DNA of 20,803 bases, from contig JASANZ010001870.1 of NCBI GenBank assembly GCA_030849805.1, positions 1 to 20,803 of the forward strand, written 5' to 3'. This DNA comes from Sergeia podlipaevii. Taxonomy: Eukaryota; Euglenozoa; Kinetoplastea; Trypanosomatida; Trypanosomatidae. Below, one piece after another: positions 8,847 through 16,931 of this stretch. The notes beneath the pieces are model-generated. The model saw only the letters and a program-made list of their open reading frames with translations. It had not been told where the DNA came from and ran no database searches. The position numbers were made by a program, and so were the translations under genes. The first letter of the stretch is position 1; each line of letters starts with the position of its first letter.

Positions 8847-9847
8847 GTTTCTACAAGAAGCAAAAAAAAAAAAATGAGTGGCGGGCCGTTTATATGATCT
8901 AGAGAGAAGGGAAGAAAAGCAAAGAAGCAGTGAAGAGTTTAGCACACTCTTCGTGTCATTTTTCTATTCTTAAGTGCAACGCAAAGCTAATCTTTGACTT
9001 TTCCTTCTTTTCATACTCTTTATTGTCGCAATTTTAAACTTTCTAAAAAGAAAAAACTTCTGTATATATATGAGCATTCTTTCTGTCCTGTTCTGCGCGG
9101 TGGTATTGTCGTTCCTTTATATATTTCTCTCCCCTTCTTCTTTTTCCTTATTGCAGAAAAACACAAGTTATGTTGCTGTTGCATCTTTCAAGTTCTGCTT
9201 TGTTTTTTTTTTCCCTCCCATCTTATCTTCGTTTCTGTTTTTATTCTTTGTGTTTGTGTTTCGTGTGTGTGTTTCGTGTTCAGGTTTATCTCCCCATTTT
9301 TTTTTCTATTTTGATCTGGGTGATATTTCTACCACTGCCATTCATTATTAATTTTTTTTTTTGCTTATACATACGCGGAGGAGCAACAACAACAACGACA
9401 ACAGAAAGGGAAAAGTGAAGGAAAAGAGGAGTTAAAATGGGGGAGAACAGTACGAAAATATGGAAAAGGAAATTATTTATCTGTGTCTGAACAGAGACCT
9501 CAAAAGGTAAAGGAGAGAAAAAAAAACATTATCAGGAAGAAGAAAAAAGTACAACGCAGTGCTTACATTAAATAAATAAAAAAAGTTTTTCAGAAAACAA
9601 ACGTTGAATCACAATTATTATTATTATCATTATCTTTTGAAAGAAGAAAGAGAGAGAGAAAGTGGAAGAAAGAGAGAGAGAGAGAGAGAGAAAAAAAAAG
9701 GGCAGTGATTGGAAGAGAAACTGCGAACAACAACAACAACAACAAAGTGGAATGATCCGTTGAACGGTATAAATGACTCTGAGATATTGAATTTCATGTA
9801 TGTCCTCTTCCTTTTCATCCTCTCTTGCACGGAACATACACAAATCA

Positions 9848-9870
9848 ATATATATATATATATATATATA
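9848..9870. repeat. (AT)11 microsatellite
   Basis: Eleven AT units in the kinase-RET1 gap. Confidence 0.95.
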
Positions 9871-9940
9871 ACTAAAGATATCTCTTCTGCTTCTTTTTTT
9901 TTTCCATGGCAGACTCACGCATTTTGCGCATTCCCGCCAT

Positions 9941-9960
9941 CACACACACACACACACACA
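9941..9960. repeat. (CA)10 microsatellite
   Basis: Ten CA units. It is the longest CA-oriented copy on the + strand; the longest of the other dinucleotide tracts of this kind are GT-oriented. Confidence 0.95.
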
Positions 9961-10008
9961 GAGTGAGAACGATCACATTTCATTGCTTTTATTATAATTG
10001 CTTTTTTT

Positions 10009-10032
10009 AATTATATATATATATATATAATT
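10009..10032. repeat. 24-base perfect AT palindrome
   Basis: An AATT-flanked TA tract in which the two 12-base halves are exact reverse complements. It could extrude a cruciform, or be a simple by-product of TA repeat growth. Confidence 0.9.
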
Positions 10033-11041
10033 TTTTTTCTACATTTCGATTGAGTCAAGGTTCCTTTCTTTTTCTTTGAACTAGTAAAGGGGGGGGGAGA
10101 TATATGTATAAAGGACTTTCGAGGTTTGTCTATCGAAATTAACTTTATAGAGCTAGCAAAAAAAAAAAAAAAAAAATGATACTCTTAGCAGCTGTCTCCC
10201 ATTATTTTTTTTTGTTGTATCTCTCTTTTTTTCTGGTTTTCCAAAATCTTTGTTGTCATTCAGCAAAGATGCTGATGTGCGCGCGTGTCTGTCTGTCTGT
10301 GTGTTGTGTGTGCGCATGCATAAGATATATAGAGAAAATATATCCATAAAATTGTATATGCTTAACTTCATAAATATGTGTGTGCGTCTTTTTTAAAGAA
10401 AAAAATCAATCCTCTTCTCAAGCTTGTGGCGCAAACACTTGTTGAAAACATAAACATATTTATGATTATATATATACAGGCATACACATTTTCAAAAAAA
10501 AAAAGGGAACAATATATAACTTACGATTATATGTATAGAAATGGCAATACTTTTAGACTACTTCTTTTAACAATTGTTTGACATTAACTCTAGTGTTCAT
10601 CTTCTCTTCTTTTTTTTCCGCGTTTATTGTCTTTTTTTTTTCTCTGTGTTACTTCGCATGTATTCAACTGCTTGAATGCATGCCATATACTTGCAGTTGT
10701 TTTTTTAGTCTGCTATATTTTTTCTTACGTTTTATATTTATTTTGATTTTAACCCATCCTGAGGAAGTTTTCTTCTTCTTCTTTTTGCTATCTTCAAAGT
10801 ATCCCATTACGTTTGCTGTGTGGATCTGTTTGAGCTTGAGGACCTTTAGCTCCTTCTCTTCTTTACGTTGACTTCTTTTCTTAAAACAGCCCAAAAGAGA
10901 GTAGGACATATTACGTTGAAAGATAGAAAGAGAGGCTTTGTATATCGATATATAGAAAATTTTTGCCTTCATATATATCTGTTTTCGCATAGCGAATTTG
11001 CTTACCCTTGTCACTGACATATCTATTGTTTCCCTCTCTGC

Positions 11042-11066
11042 GTGTGTGTGTGTGTGTGTGTGTGTG
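11042..11066. repeat. (GT)12 microsatellite in the RET1 leader region
   Basis: Twelve GT units plus one G, beginning three bases after a short CT tract and ending 68 bases before the RET1-like ATG. It may lie between the pyrimidine tract and the splice AG, or in the 5' UTR. Confidence 0.95.
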
Positions 11067-11134
11067 GGCACGATCGTTCATACACATACAGATAGAGAGA
11101 GAGAGAGGAGCACACGTACACACTTTGTGTCAAT

Positions 11135-14100
11135 ATGAGTAAATATGCGAAGCGCTTCATGAAGGAGACTGATGCTTCTTCTTCTTCTGGCGAGCATGTG
11201 ATCGAGATGACGTCAAAAATCGGCGCAACATCCAGCGAGGAGCCATCTGGTTCAGCACGAAGAAGTCGCTTTACGCACTCCAGTAAAGAACTGAGGGATG
11301 CAGAGACTTCCACTTCTACCTTGGGCTCCTCCTCCACAACAGCTGAGTTTGATGGCGTCTCTCATGCAGTGTCCAATAGCGGCAGCGTGAAAGTTGTGGG
11401 TGAAGCAACGGTAGTACCAGACAGCAAGCAGCGGCACACCGAAGTAGCTTTAGAGGATGTTATTGTTGAGAACAGCCAGAATGACGAAGGCAACGACGAC
11501 GGGATGGACGATCATGATGATGAAGACGTAGATGATGATATGGAGGACGCCGACGACGGTGCAGTGCCATCGTCGCCAACTCGACAGTTGTATTCTTGCG
11601 ATGTGTGCCCACACGCACTTTTCACCTCTGTTGCGGCTCTACACACCCACGCCCTGGAGCAACATAGCGACCTCCTACCCGATTTTGCACGTCTGCGCAC
11701 TGTCGCTACCAAGCTTGTGCCTTTATGGACGGAGGCGAAGGCTCGCAAGCGGGAGGCGATTAAAAACTGGGGAAAGAAGATGTTTAGAGTGGCGGCGCGG
11801 CGCGACGCTGGGGCAGAAAAAATGACAGAGGCGCATCGGGCACGTGAGCAGCTCGAGCTGATTGTACAGCGTTGGCATCCATCAGCGCGGGTGTATGTGT
11901 TTGGCAGCTCTGTCACTTTCGCCGTGTGGGATGGCATGGCGGACATTGATTTCACAGTAGTCGACGTGGAGGAGGTCGAGGCGGGGACATGGCCGCCGCC
12001 GGAAAGGAACGCAGTGCGCAGCATCACCGAGCTTCTACGCCGTGCGGGTTTTTCTTTTGTCAACCTGGAACCCATTAGTCACGCACGTGTGCCTATCATT
12101 AAGCATCACGCCTCGTCCCCTATTCGTGTTTCTGTCAACGAGCCAATCACCTCCTCCTTCTTTATGTCTCCACAGTCTGCTCAACCAGTAGCAAAAGATG
12201 CAACCAGTGCATTATTTGACACTGATACAGGCAGAGCTGGCGCCGCACACGATGAAGCCGAGATGCGAACGCAGCTGGAGGCGGAGGCGGTGATTGCGCG
12301 TAGTGTGCGCTATGTGTTGAGCGCTCCAGCGTCCTGGGAGGATCGCTTAGTATTGGAAGGCAGCGTCCGAGCTGCGGTGGGGGCCGAAGCGGTTCAGCAG
12401 GTATGGTGGAACCGCACGGCCGAGATGATGTCCGTAACGCTCGACTCCACCACCAGCGCGGTGCGCGCGGCCACGTGTGGGCTTTCCTTGATAAACTCAT
12501 CTCTTCGCGTGCGTGTACAGCCCTTACACGATGAGTGCAGACCAGAGATCTACAACATCGACTTCGATCTCAGTTTCCGTGCCTTTGGGATTCGCAACTC
12601 CCTCCTGCTGCGGCGCTACCTGCTGAGCCACCCATGCGCACGACCTGGTGCCATTGTTCTCAAGGACTGGTCCAAGTCCAGCGGGGTGAACAACTCCATG
12701 AACGGATTTTTGACCAGCTACGCGGTTAACATACTTTGGATATACTTTCTAGTGCAGAAGGGCGTGATCCCTTACGTCGATCCTGTAGAAGACATTCCCG
12801 CCGCGCTGCGCGGGAACGATCATTATGGGCCTGACTACGTTGCCTTCGTGGACCCAACGTGGTCTCCTGAACGTCTTGAGGCGCTCCATGAAGAAGCGGG
12901 CAACCTCTTGCTTGACTTCTTCTACTTTTACGCGTTCGAGTTTAACTGGGCGGAGCACGTGGTCTCGCTGAACAGAAAAGGTATTACCACCAAGCGCATG
13001 CTAGGGTGGGATGCGGAGGATGTTAGCCCTACAGCTGTTGGGGGTAGCGATAGTAGTGGTGGTGGTGGTGCAGCGCATAGACCACGAAACCCAACACGGT
13101 ACTCCTTCTGTGTCGAGGACCCATATGAAGAAAATTTGAACCTTGGCCGCCACATGGGCGTCACTAAGACTCTGCGAGTGCAATCCGAGTTCTTGAGAGG
13201 AGTTCTATCGCTATTAAAGGATAAGGAAAAGGAGTCGTGCGTTTTTGCCGCAACGGACGTGGCGGAGGCGGGAACGCAGGGACTCGGGACGAGTATCGGC
13301 GCCGCTGCTACAACATCAGCAGCAGCAGGAGAAGGTCAAGAGGGGCTCGCTCAAAGCCAGATAGAGCATCAGCAGCCACTGCTCAGTGGTAAGGGAGCCC
13401 GAGGTGCTTCTGCCACAGGGCCTTCTCGTCTACCGCTCAAGGTGCTATATAGACTTATGGCCGTCGCCATGCAGGAGATGTCTGCCGCTTGTCGAGCGCA
13501 GGGGCACCTCAGCAAAGACAGCGGTGGCACAACTTCCATGAAAGGAGATAGTGGCTCAACCTTAACGACGGGCGAGACGACGACGACGACGTCGGTCTCT
13601 CTTGCAGGGGTGAGCGAGGCTGACCTAGAGGCTGCCTTCAGGGCCAAAGCCCCGCTAGAGTACCAGCTAGCGCGAAAGGCTTGGAACTGGCAGCAACTTG
13701 TGCACAGACTGGGGTACAAGATATCACGCGGGACGGTGTACGCACGCCGAGAAGTGGGGATGCGCAGGACGGTGCCTCGTGGAGTTTTACCAAGTTCAGC
13801 TGCGGAGGCGGAGGTTGCGGGTAGCGCGGCCGGTAAGGCAGCAGCAGGAGCATTGGACGCAGCAGCAGCGGCGGCGAGTCGGGGGGCACTAGCGAGCGAA
13901 GACATAAGCAGCAGTAGCAACACCAGTGCTGGTACTGTCGGCCGGGGCGGCTTTGCGCCTGCGGGACGCAGTAGTGTGGAGCGGACGTTAGAGTTGCACT
14001 CGCTTGGTTTCACAGAGCAATTGATTCTTGCGCTTTCTTCCGGGTACACGCGTCTTACCCCTGACTGGGTGGCGTGGTCGAAGCCCTGGACGTCTTTACA

Positions 14101-14305
14101 CCTGCGAGGCAGCGCGTTTTTTTCTTCACGAGCGCCATCGTCAATGGCGCAGCAGCAGTCAGTACCCAGCGCAGGCTCTGGCTCTAGCGGCAGTGATAGT
14201 GGTGCTCTGCGCGGAACAAGACCGCAACTGGCACCCAGGAGGCCAGTGTACGCGAGGGGGACTTCCGCCCTTGCTGCTCTGCTTCGCGCGGCTCTTCACA
14301 AATGA
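11135..14305 (+). CDS. RET1: RNA editing 3' terminal uridylyltransferase RET1-like (TUTase 1), 1056 aa
   Basis: In trypanosomatids, RET1 adds 3' U tails to guide RNAs, rRNAs and mRNAs in the mitochondrion and takes part in guide RNA processing. Visible here: a Ser-rich N-terminus; a strongly acidic Asp tract (about 113-144); a C2H2-type zinc finger with Cys155, Cys158, His172 and His177; a nucleotidyltransferase core FGSS (256-259) with Asp270 and Asp272 in DIDF; and the third catalytic Asp at 476 or 478 in NIDFDLSF. The roughly 200-residue spacing fits the insert between second and third Asp known in RET1. A PAP-associated domain follows (MNGFLTSYAVN from 522; Trp605 region), with the nucleotide-recognition loop EDPYEENLNLGR at 661-672. 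Low-complexity Ala/Ser/Gly/Thr stretches occupy the C-terminal third. Zinc finger plus size favour RET1 over RET2 or other TUTases. An in-frame stop at 11093-11095 with no ATG in between fixes this start. The mitochondrial presequence is weak (MSKYAKRFMK). Confidence 0.87.
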   Translation: MSKYAKRFMKETDASSSSGEHVIEMTSKIGATSSEEPSGSARRSRFTHSSKELRDAETSTSTLGSSSTTAEFDGVSHAVSNSGSVKVVGEATVVPDSKQRHTEVALEDVIVENSQNDEGNDDGMDDHDDEDVDDDMEDADDGAVPSSPTRQLYSCDVCPHALFTSVAALHTHALEQHSDLLPDFARLRTVATKLVPLWTEAKARKREAIKNWGKKMFRVAARRDAGAEKMTEAHRAREQLELIVQRWHPSARVYVFGSSVTFAVWDGMADIDFTVVDVEEVEAGTWPPPERNAVRSITELLRRAGFSFVNLEPISHARVPIIKHHASSPIRVSVNEPITSSFFMSPQSAQPVAKDATSALFDTDTGRAGAAHDEAEMRTQLEAEAVIARSVRYVLSAPASWEDRLVLEGSVRAAVGAEAVQQVWWNRTAEMMSVTLDSTTSAVRAATCGLSLINSSLRVRVQPLHDECRPEIYNIDFDLSFRAFGIRNSLLLRRYLLSHPCARPGAIVLKDWSKSSGVNNSMNGFLTSYAVNILWIYFLVQKGVIPYVDPVEDIPAALRGNDHYGPDYVAFVDPTWSPERLEALHEEAGNLLLDFFYFYAFEFNWAEHVVSLNRKGITTKRMLGWDAEDVSPTAVGGSDSSGGGGAAHRPRNPTRYSFCVEDPYEENLNLGRHMGVTKTLRVQSEFLRGVLSLLKDKEKESCVFAATDVAEAGTQGLGTSIGAAATTSAAAGEGQEGLAQSQIEHQQPLLSGKGARGASATGPSRLPLKVLYRLMAVAMQEMSAACRAQGHLSKDSGGTTSMKGDSGSTLTTGETTTTTSVSLAGVSEADLEAAFRAKAPLEYQLARKAWNWQQLVHRLGYKISRGTVYARREVGMRRTVPRGVLPSSAAEAEVAGSAAGKAAAGALDAAAAAASRGALASEDISSSSNTSAGTVGRGGFAPAGRSSVERTLELHSLGFTEQLILALSSGYTRLTPDWVAWSKPWTSLHLRGSAFFSSRAPSSMAQQQSVPSAGSGSSGSDSGALRGTRPQLAPRRPVYARGTSALAALLRAALHK

Positions 14306-15107
14306 TAATGATATAACATATATAATTTATACGTACTCACTTTTAGCGTGCGCTGACATGGCGGCGTAGATGGTTACAGAGGGTGGGTGGTGGCACAAAG
14401 AAGGAGAACCGAAGGAAGAGAAGGAAAGAAAGAAAGAAAAAAAAATAGTGGAAACGAGAAAGGCAGAGGAGAATGCCAAAAGTGAAGTGGCTGAGGTGTT
14501 ACGTGTCTGCTGCTATGTGGGTGGTAATGTGTCCTATATGTTGGGATGTGGGGCGGTTTTATACAGAATTATCTTTTCACAAGAGCTTTTTAAAAAAGTT
14601 TTTTTAAAAAAAAAATATGTTCGTTTATCCTTTTTTTATTCTTTTTCTTTGGTGTAGTAGCCTGAAACAGTAGGACAGAAGTAGAGAGGAGAGAGAAGCA
14701 GTGAAAGAGGCAGGTATGGGTTCTCAGTCTTCATCTGGCAAGCAAGTTTCACGAGCTATAGCTTTCCGTTCTTGCAGATTACTGCGCATCAAATTCTGCT
14801 TCCTATCATTCTTTTTTTCTTTCTTTCCTCCACCTTTGTTACTCATTTCTCTCTTTCTTTTATTTTTTCTTTCTCGTCTCGTTATGCCTAAAAAAAAAAA
14901 ATGGTCTTGAGAAACAGAATTAGTAGTGCAGTGTGCGCGTGAAGAGGAGGTGGGAAGGAGGAGGAAGGAAGCAAATTGAGCAACCACCGCTGCAGACCCC
15001 TGCATACACGCGTTCTTGCGCTTGTGTAGAGTACGCAAGTGAAACTTTTTGCTCACCTTTTTTTTTTTCTTTTCTTCCTTTCTCTCATTTTTTTTAATAG
15101 TAGCACA
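14306..15107. other. Intergenic region, RET1-like gene to uL16m
   Basis: No gene is recognised. The + strand is purine-rich just after the stop (14370-14480), has two short TnAn palindromes at 14587-14612, and ends in the pyrimidine tract of the uL16m gene. The antisense frame 14724-15197 is Lys/Glu-rich low complexity overlapping the uL16m start and is rejected as a gene. Confidence 0.7.
15053..15100 (+). promoter_or_regulatory. Predicted polypyrimidine tract and trans-splice acceptor for uL16m
   Basis: A C/T tract with a T10-type run is followed by AG at 15099-15100, only 7 bases before the ATG at 15108. A second AG lies at 15102-15103. The in-frame ATG at 15039 is upstream of the tract and would only add translated pyrimidine sequence (Phe/Leu), so it is not the start. 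Confidence 0.65.
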
Positions 15108-15614
15108 ATGCAGACTGGTCTCTTTCGCGCCACTGTCCTGATACGAGCGTATCACTATGTGCACCCCAAGACTGGCCGCCCGATTCGTCAGTTCCACAAA
15201 TACGGCGATCCTCGCTATGTTAACAACGAAGCCGCCCTCATCACGGGGCTTTACGCTCTCATTACTACCGACTTCGGCATGGTTACTCAGTCACAGCTGG
15301 AGAATGCTCGTTTGGCCATTCTGCGCCGTATGCCGCGTGGTGCGTTCGCCCTTACCATGCGTACGGACTATGAGGAGTTTCCAGTGGTAAAGAAAAGCCC
15401 GGAGTCGCGCATGGGGGCTGGTAAGAGTAACATTCACCACTTTGCGTACAAGTTCACGACGGGGGTGCCGCTTTTTGAAATCACTGCGCTTTCATCCCGC
15501 AGACTGAACCAAGCGGAAGCGGAGGGCATTTTTCTAGCTGGGAGGCCTTTTATTCCTTTACAGACCACCGTTGTGCCGCGTGGTCGCGTAGACGAGTATC
15601 ACGTCTTTAAGTAA
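15108..15614 (+). CDS. Mitochondrial large-subunit ribosomal protein uL16m, 168 aa
   Basis: Structural protein of the mitochondrial ribosome large subunit; bacterial uL16 sits near the A site and the central protuberance. The L16 core is readable: an ARLAILRRMPRGA segment, matching the RR(I/M)xRGA motif of bacterial L16, then an ALTMRTDYEEFPVVKKSPESRMGAG region whose KKPxExRMGxGK form is the family hallmark, then GVPLFEI, the counterpart of the bacterial PGRVLFEI strand. The N-terminal 40 residues are basic with few acids and may act as targeting sequence. A cytosolic uL16 (eukaryotic RPL10) is unlikely because the bacterial-type hallmark is present. It follows the RET1-like gene by 0.8 kb. 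The start at 15108 is the first ATG after the splice AG. Confidence 0.9.
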   Translation: MQTGLFRATVLIRAYHYVHPKTGRPIRQFHKYGDPRYVNNEAALITGLYALITTDFGMVTQSQLENARLAILRRMPRGAFALTMRTDYEEFPVVKKSPESRMGAGKSNIHHFAYKFTTGVPLFEITALSSRRLNQAEAEGIFLAGRPFIPLQTTVVPRGRVDEYHVFK

Positions 15615-15621
15615 AATAAAG

Positions 15622-15645
15622 AGGCAAATACGAATCTTTTTGCCT
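15622..15645 (+). other. Small stem-loop just after the uL16m stop
   Basis: AGGCAAA (15622-15628) pairs with TTTGCCT (15639-15645) around a 10-base loop, starting 8 bases after the stop codon. It would lie in the 3' UTR. The role is unknown and chance is possible. Confidence 0.4.
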
Positions 15646-15760
15646 TCCTTTTCTTTCTTTCTTTTTTTTCCTCTTTTTTCTCTTTTTTAAAAAAAAATAA
15701 AAAAAGAAGAAAAGTGGTGGAAGGAATCGGTAGGTGCGAGTGTTGGCTGGTGAATTGTTT

Positions 15761-15781
15761 TGTTGTTGTTGTTGTTGTTGT
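15761..15781. repeat. (TGT)7 trinucleotide repeat
   Basis: Seven TGT units in the gap after uL16m. The complementary CAA repeat appears elsewhere in gaps (near 9385, 9728 and 16661). Confidence 0.9.
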
Positions 15782-15898
15782 TTTTTCTCACTTTATGTGT
15801 GGGTAGTGGTTCTCTGACGAATATCAATATACATATATACAAGATTGTGATGAACTCAAAGCAACGAGTTTCGTTTTTACAAAAAAAAAAGTAAAGGT

Positions 15899-15912
15899 TA
15901 TATATATATATA
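15899..15912. repeat. (TA)7 microsatellite
   Basis: Seven TA units after an A-run in the gap downstream of uL16m. Confidence 0.9.
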
Positions 15913-16214
15913 AGCCATACACATACGCATCAGTGTGCGTGATTAACTTGTGACACGGATGTTTTTTTTTTTGTTTTTTTTTACACAGGTGGGGTGGAGC
16001 TGCGTACATCTGCTCTTCACTATATCTCTGTGTGTGTTTTTTTTTTTTTTGAGTGTGCTGATCTTTTTTGTGTTTCGCTTTTGCTATGATTCCTTTTTTC
16101 CTCCTTCCCTCTCTTATTATTATTTTTGTCTTTCCTTTTATTCTATCCCTCATCACTACATATCGCCAATACCAATTTAAGGAAACAAAAAAAAAAAGAT
16201 ATTAGAGCGTCTCT

Positions 16215-16234
16215 TTTTTTTTTATAAAAAAAAA
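16215..16234. repeat. 20-base T-run/A-run palindrome
   Basis: Nine T, then TATA-centred symmetry, then nine A. The halves are exact reverse complements. A similar palindrome (T9A9 with A and T ends) is at 1030-1049. Confidence 0.85.
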
Positions 16235-16867
16235 GTCACTCTCACTCTTTTTTTTTTTTTCTACACATCCAAAGGAGTCTGAATTTTAAAAGAACTGGGT
16301 TTTCTTCTTTGCCATTATTCTTTGTTGTTGTTACATATACTTTTTTTTTTACTTGACTCACAACAGCAAATTATTGTGTGTGTGTGTGTGTTTTCTCGTT
16401 TTCTTTTTTTTTATTATTATTATTCTATCAAGAACAGCAAAGGAAGTAATCTCTAGTGACTATCTGGCTTTTTGTATATAAAATTACTTATCTTTTTTTC
16501 CTTTCTCTCTCTCTTTGAACACTCTTTTTTCCCTTTGTTTCTATTTTTATTATATATATATTTATATCTAAATATATATTCCTTTTTTTTTCTTTTTTTT
16601 TGCGGCGGGCTGTAGTGCAAGGACTTCTATTCTCTTCTAGTTGTTGTGCGCTATTTAACAACAACAACAAGAAAAAAAAAGTAAATCAAAAAAAAGAGAA
16701 TTTGAGCGCGTTTGAAAGTTCTTGTTTCTTTTTTTCTTTTCTTTTTTTTCTTTTTGAGGTGTATCCCCCTCCTCCCACCACCTCGCCTATTTCTCTTAGT
16801 GTGTGTGTCTGTGTGCGAGAGAAGAAGAAGAAAAAAAACGCTCTTCTTCCCTTTTTCCTGCGAGTCC

Positions 16868-16908
16868 CTTTCAATCTACACACATCTCTTTCTTTTACCC
16901 TCCTCTAG
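16868..16908 (+). promoter_or_regulatory. Predicted trans-splice acceptor for the Q-rich gene
   Basis: A pyrimidine-rich stretch ends in CTCTAG with AG at 16907-16908, 23 bases before the ATG at 16932. A later AG at 16929-16930 directly abuts the start. The in-frame ATG at 16803 is upstream of this tract and is not used as start. Confidence 0.55.
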
Positions 16909-16931
16909 CTCGTTCCCTCTCTTCAACGAGG

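Larger units (their letters stand above)
8847..11134. other. Intergenic region, kinase to RET1-like gene
   Basis: This is the longest gap (2.3 kb) and no gene is recognised. Purine-rich blocks on the + strand (8855-8940, 9400-9560, 9640-9740) alternate with T-rich blocks (9000-9360, 10570-10740). It contains CAA repeats near 9385 and 9728, (AT)11 at 9848-9870, (CA)10 at 9941-9960, a 24-base AT palindrome at 10009-10032, an A19 run at 10158-10176, and (GT)12 at 11042-11066. The longest antisense frame (10664-11071) begins with translated CA repeat and is Lys-rich low complexity. Confidence 0.7.
15615..16931. other. Intergenic region, uL16m to Q-rich gene
   Basis: No gene is recognised. It begins with a small stem-loop at 15622-15645, then a pyrimidine/purine imperfect inverted repeat near 15661-15714, a (TGT)n tract at 15761-15781, a (TA)7 tract, a T10/A9 palindrome at 16215-16234, and (GT)n near 16375-16391. 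The last 250 bases are pyrimidine-rich. Short frames are translated T-runs. Confidence 0.7.

Noticed and set aside
10158..10176. A19 run as a retroposon tail
   Set aside because: No upstream retroelement-like sequence, reverse transcriptase frame or target-site duplication could be seen; A-runs and T-runs are common throughout these gaps.
10664..11071. 135-residue antisense frame between kinase and RET1-like gene
   Set aside because: Starts with translated CA repeat (Thr-His), then Lys-rich low complexity; no conserved motif.
13369..14049. 226-residue antisense frame under the RET1-like gene
   Set aside because: Opposite strand of Ala/Ser low-complexity coding sequence, which rarely produces stops in antisense.
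16803..16931. Possible 43-residue extension of the Q-rich protein
   Set aside because: The region is a GT/GAA/CT-rich leader with likely splice AGs downstream of that ATG.
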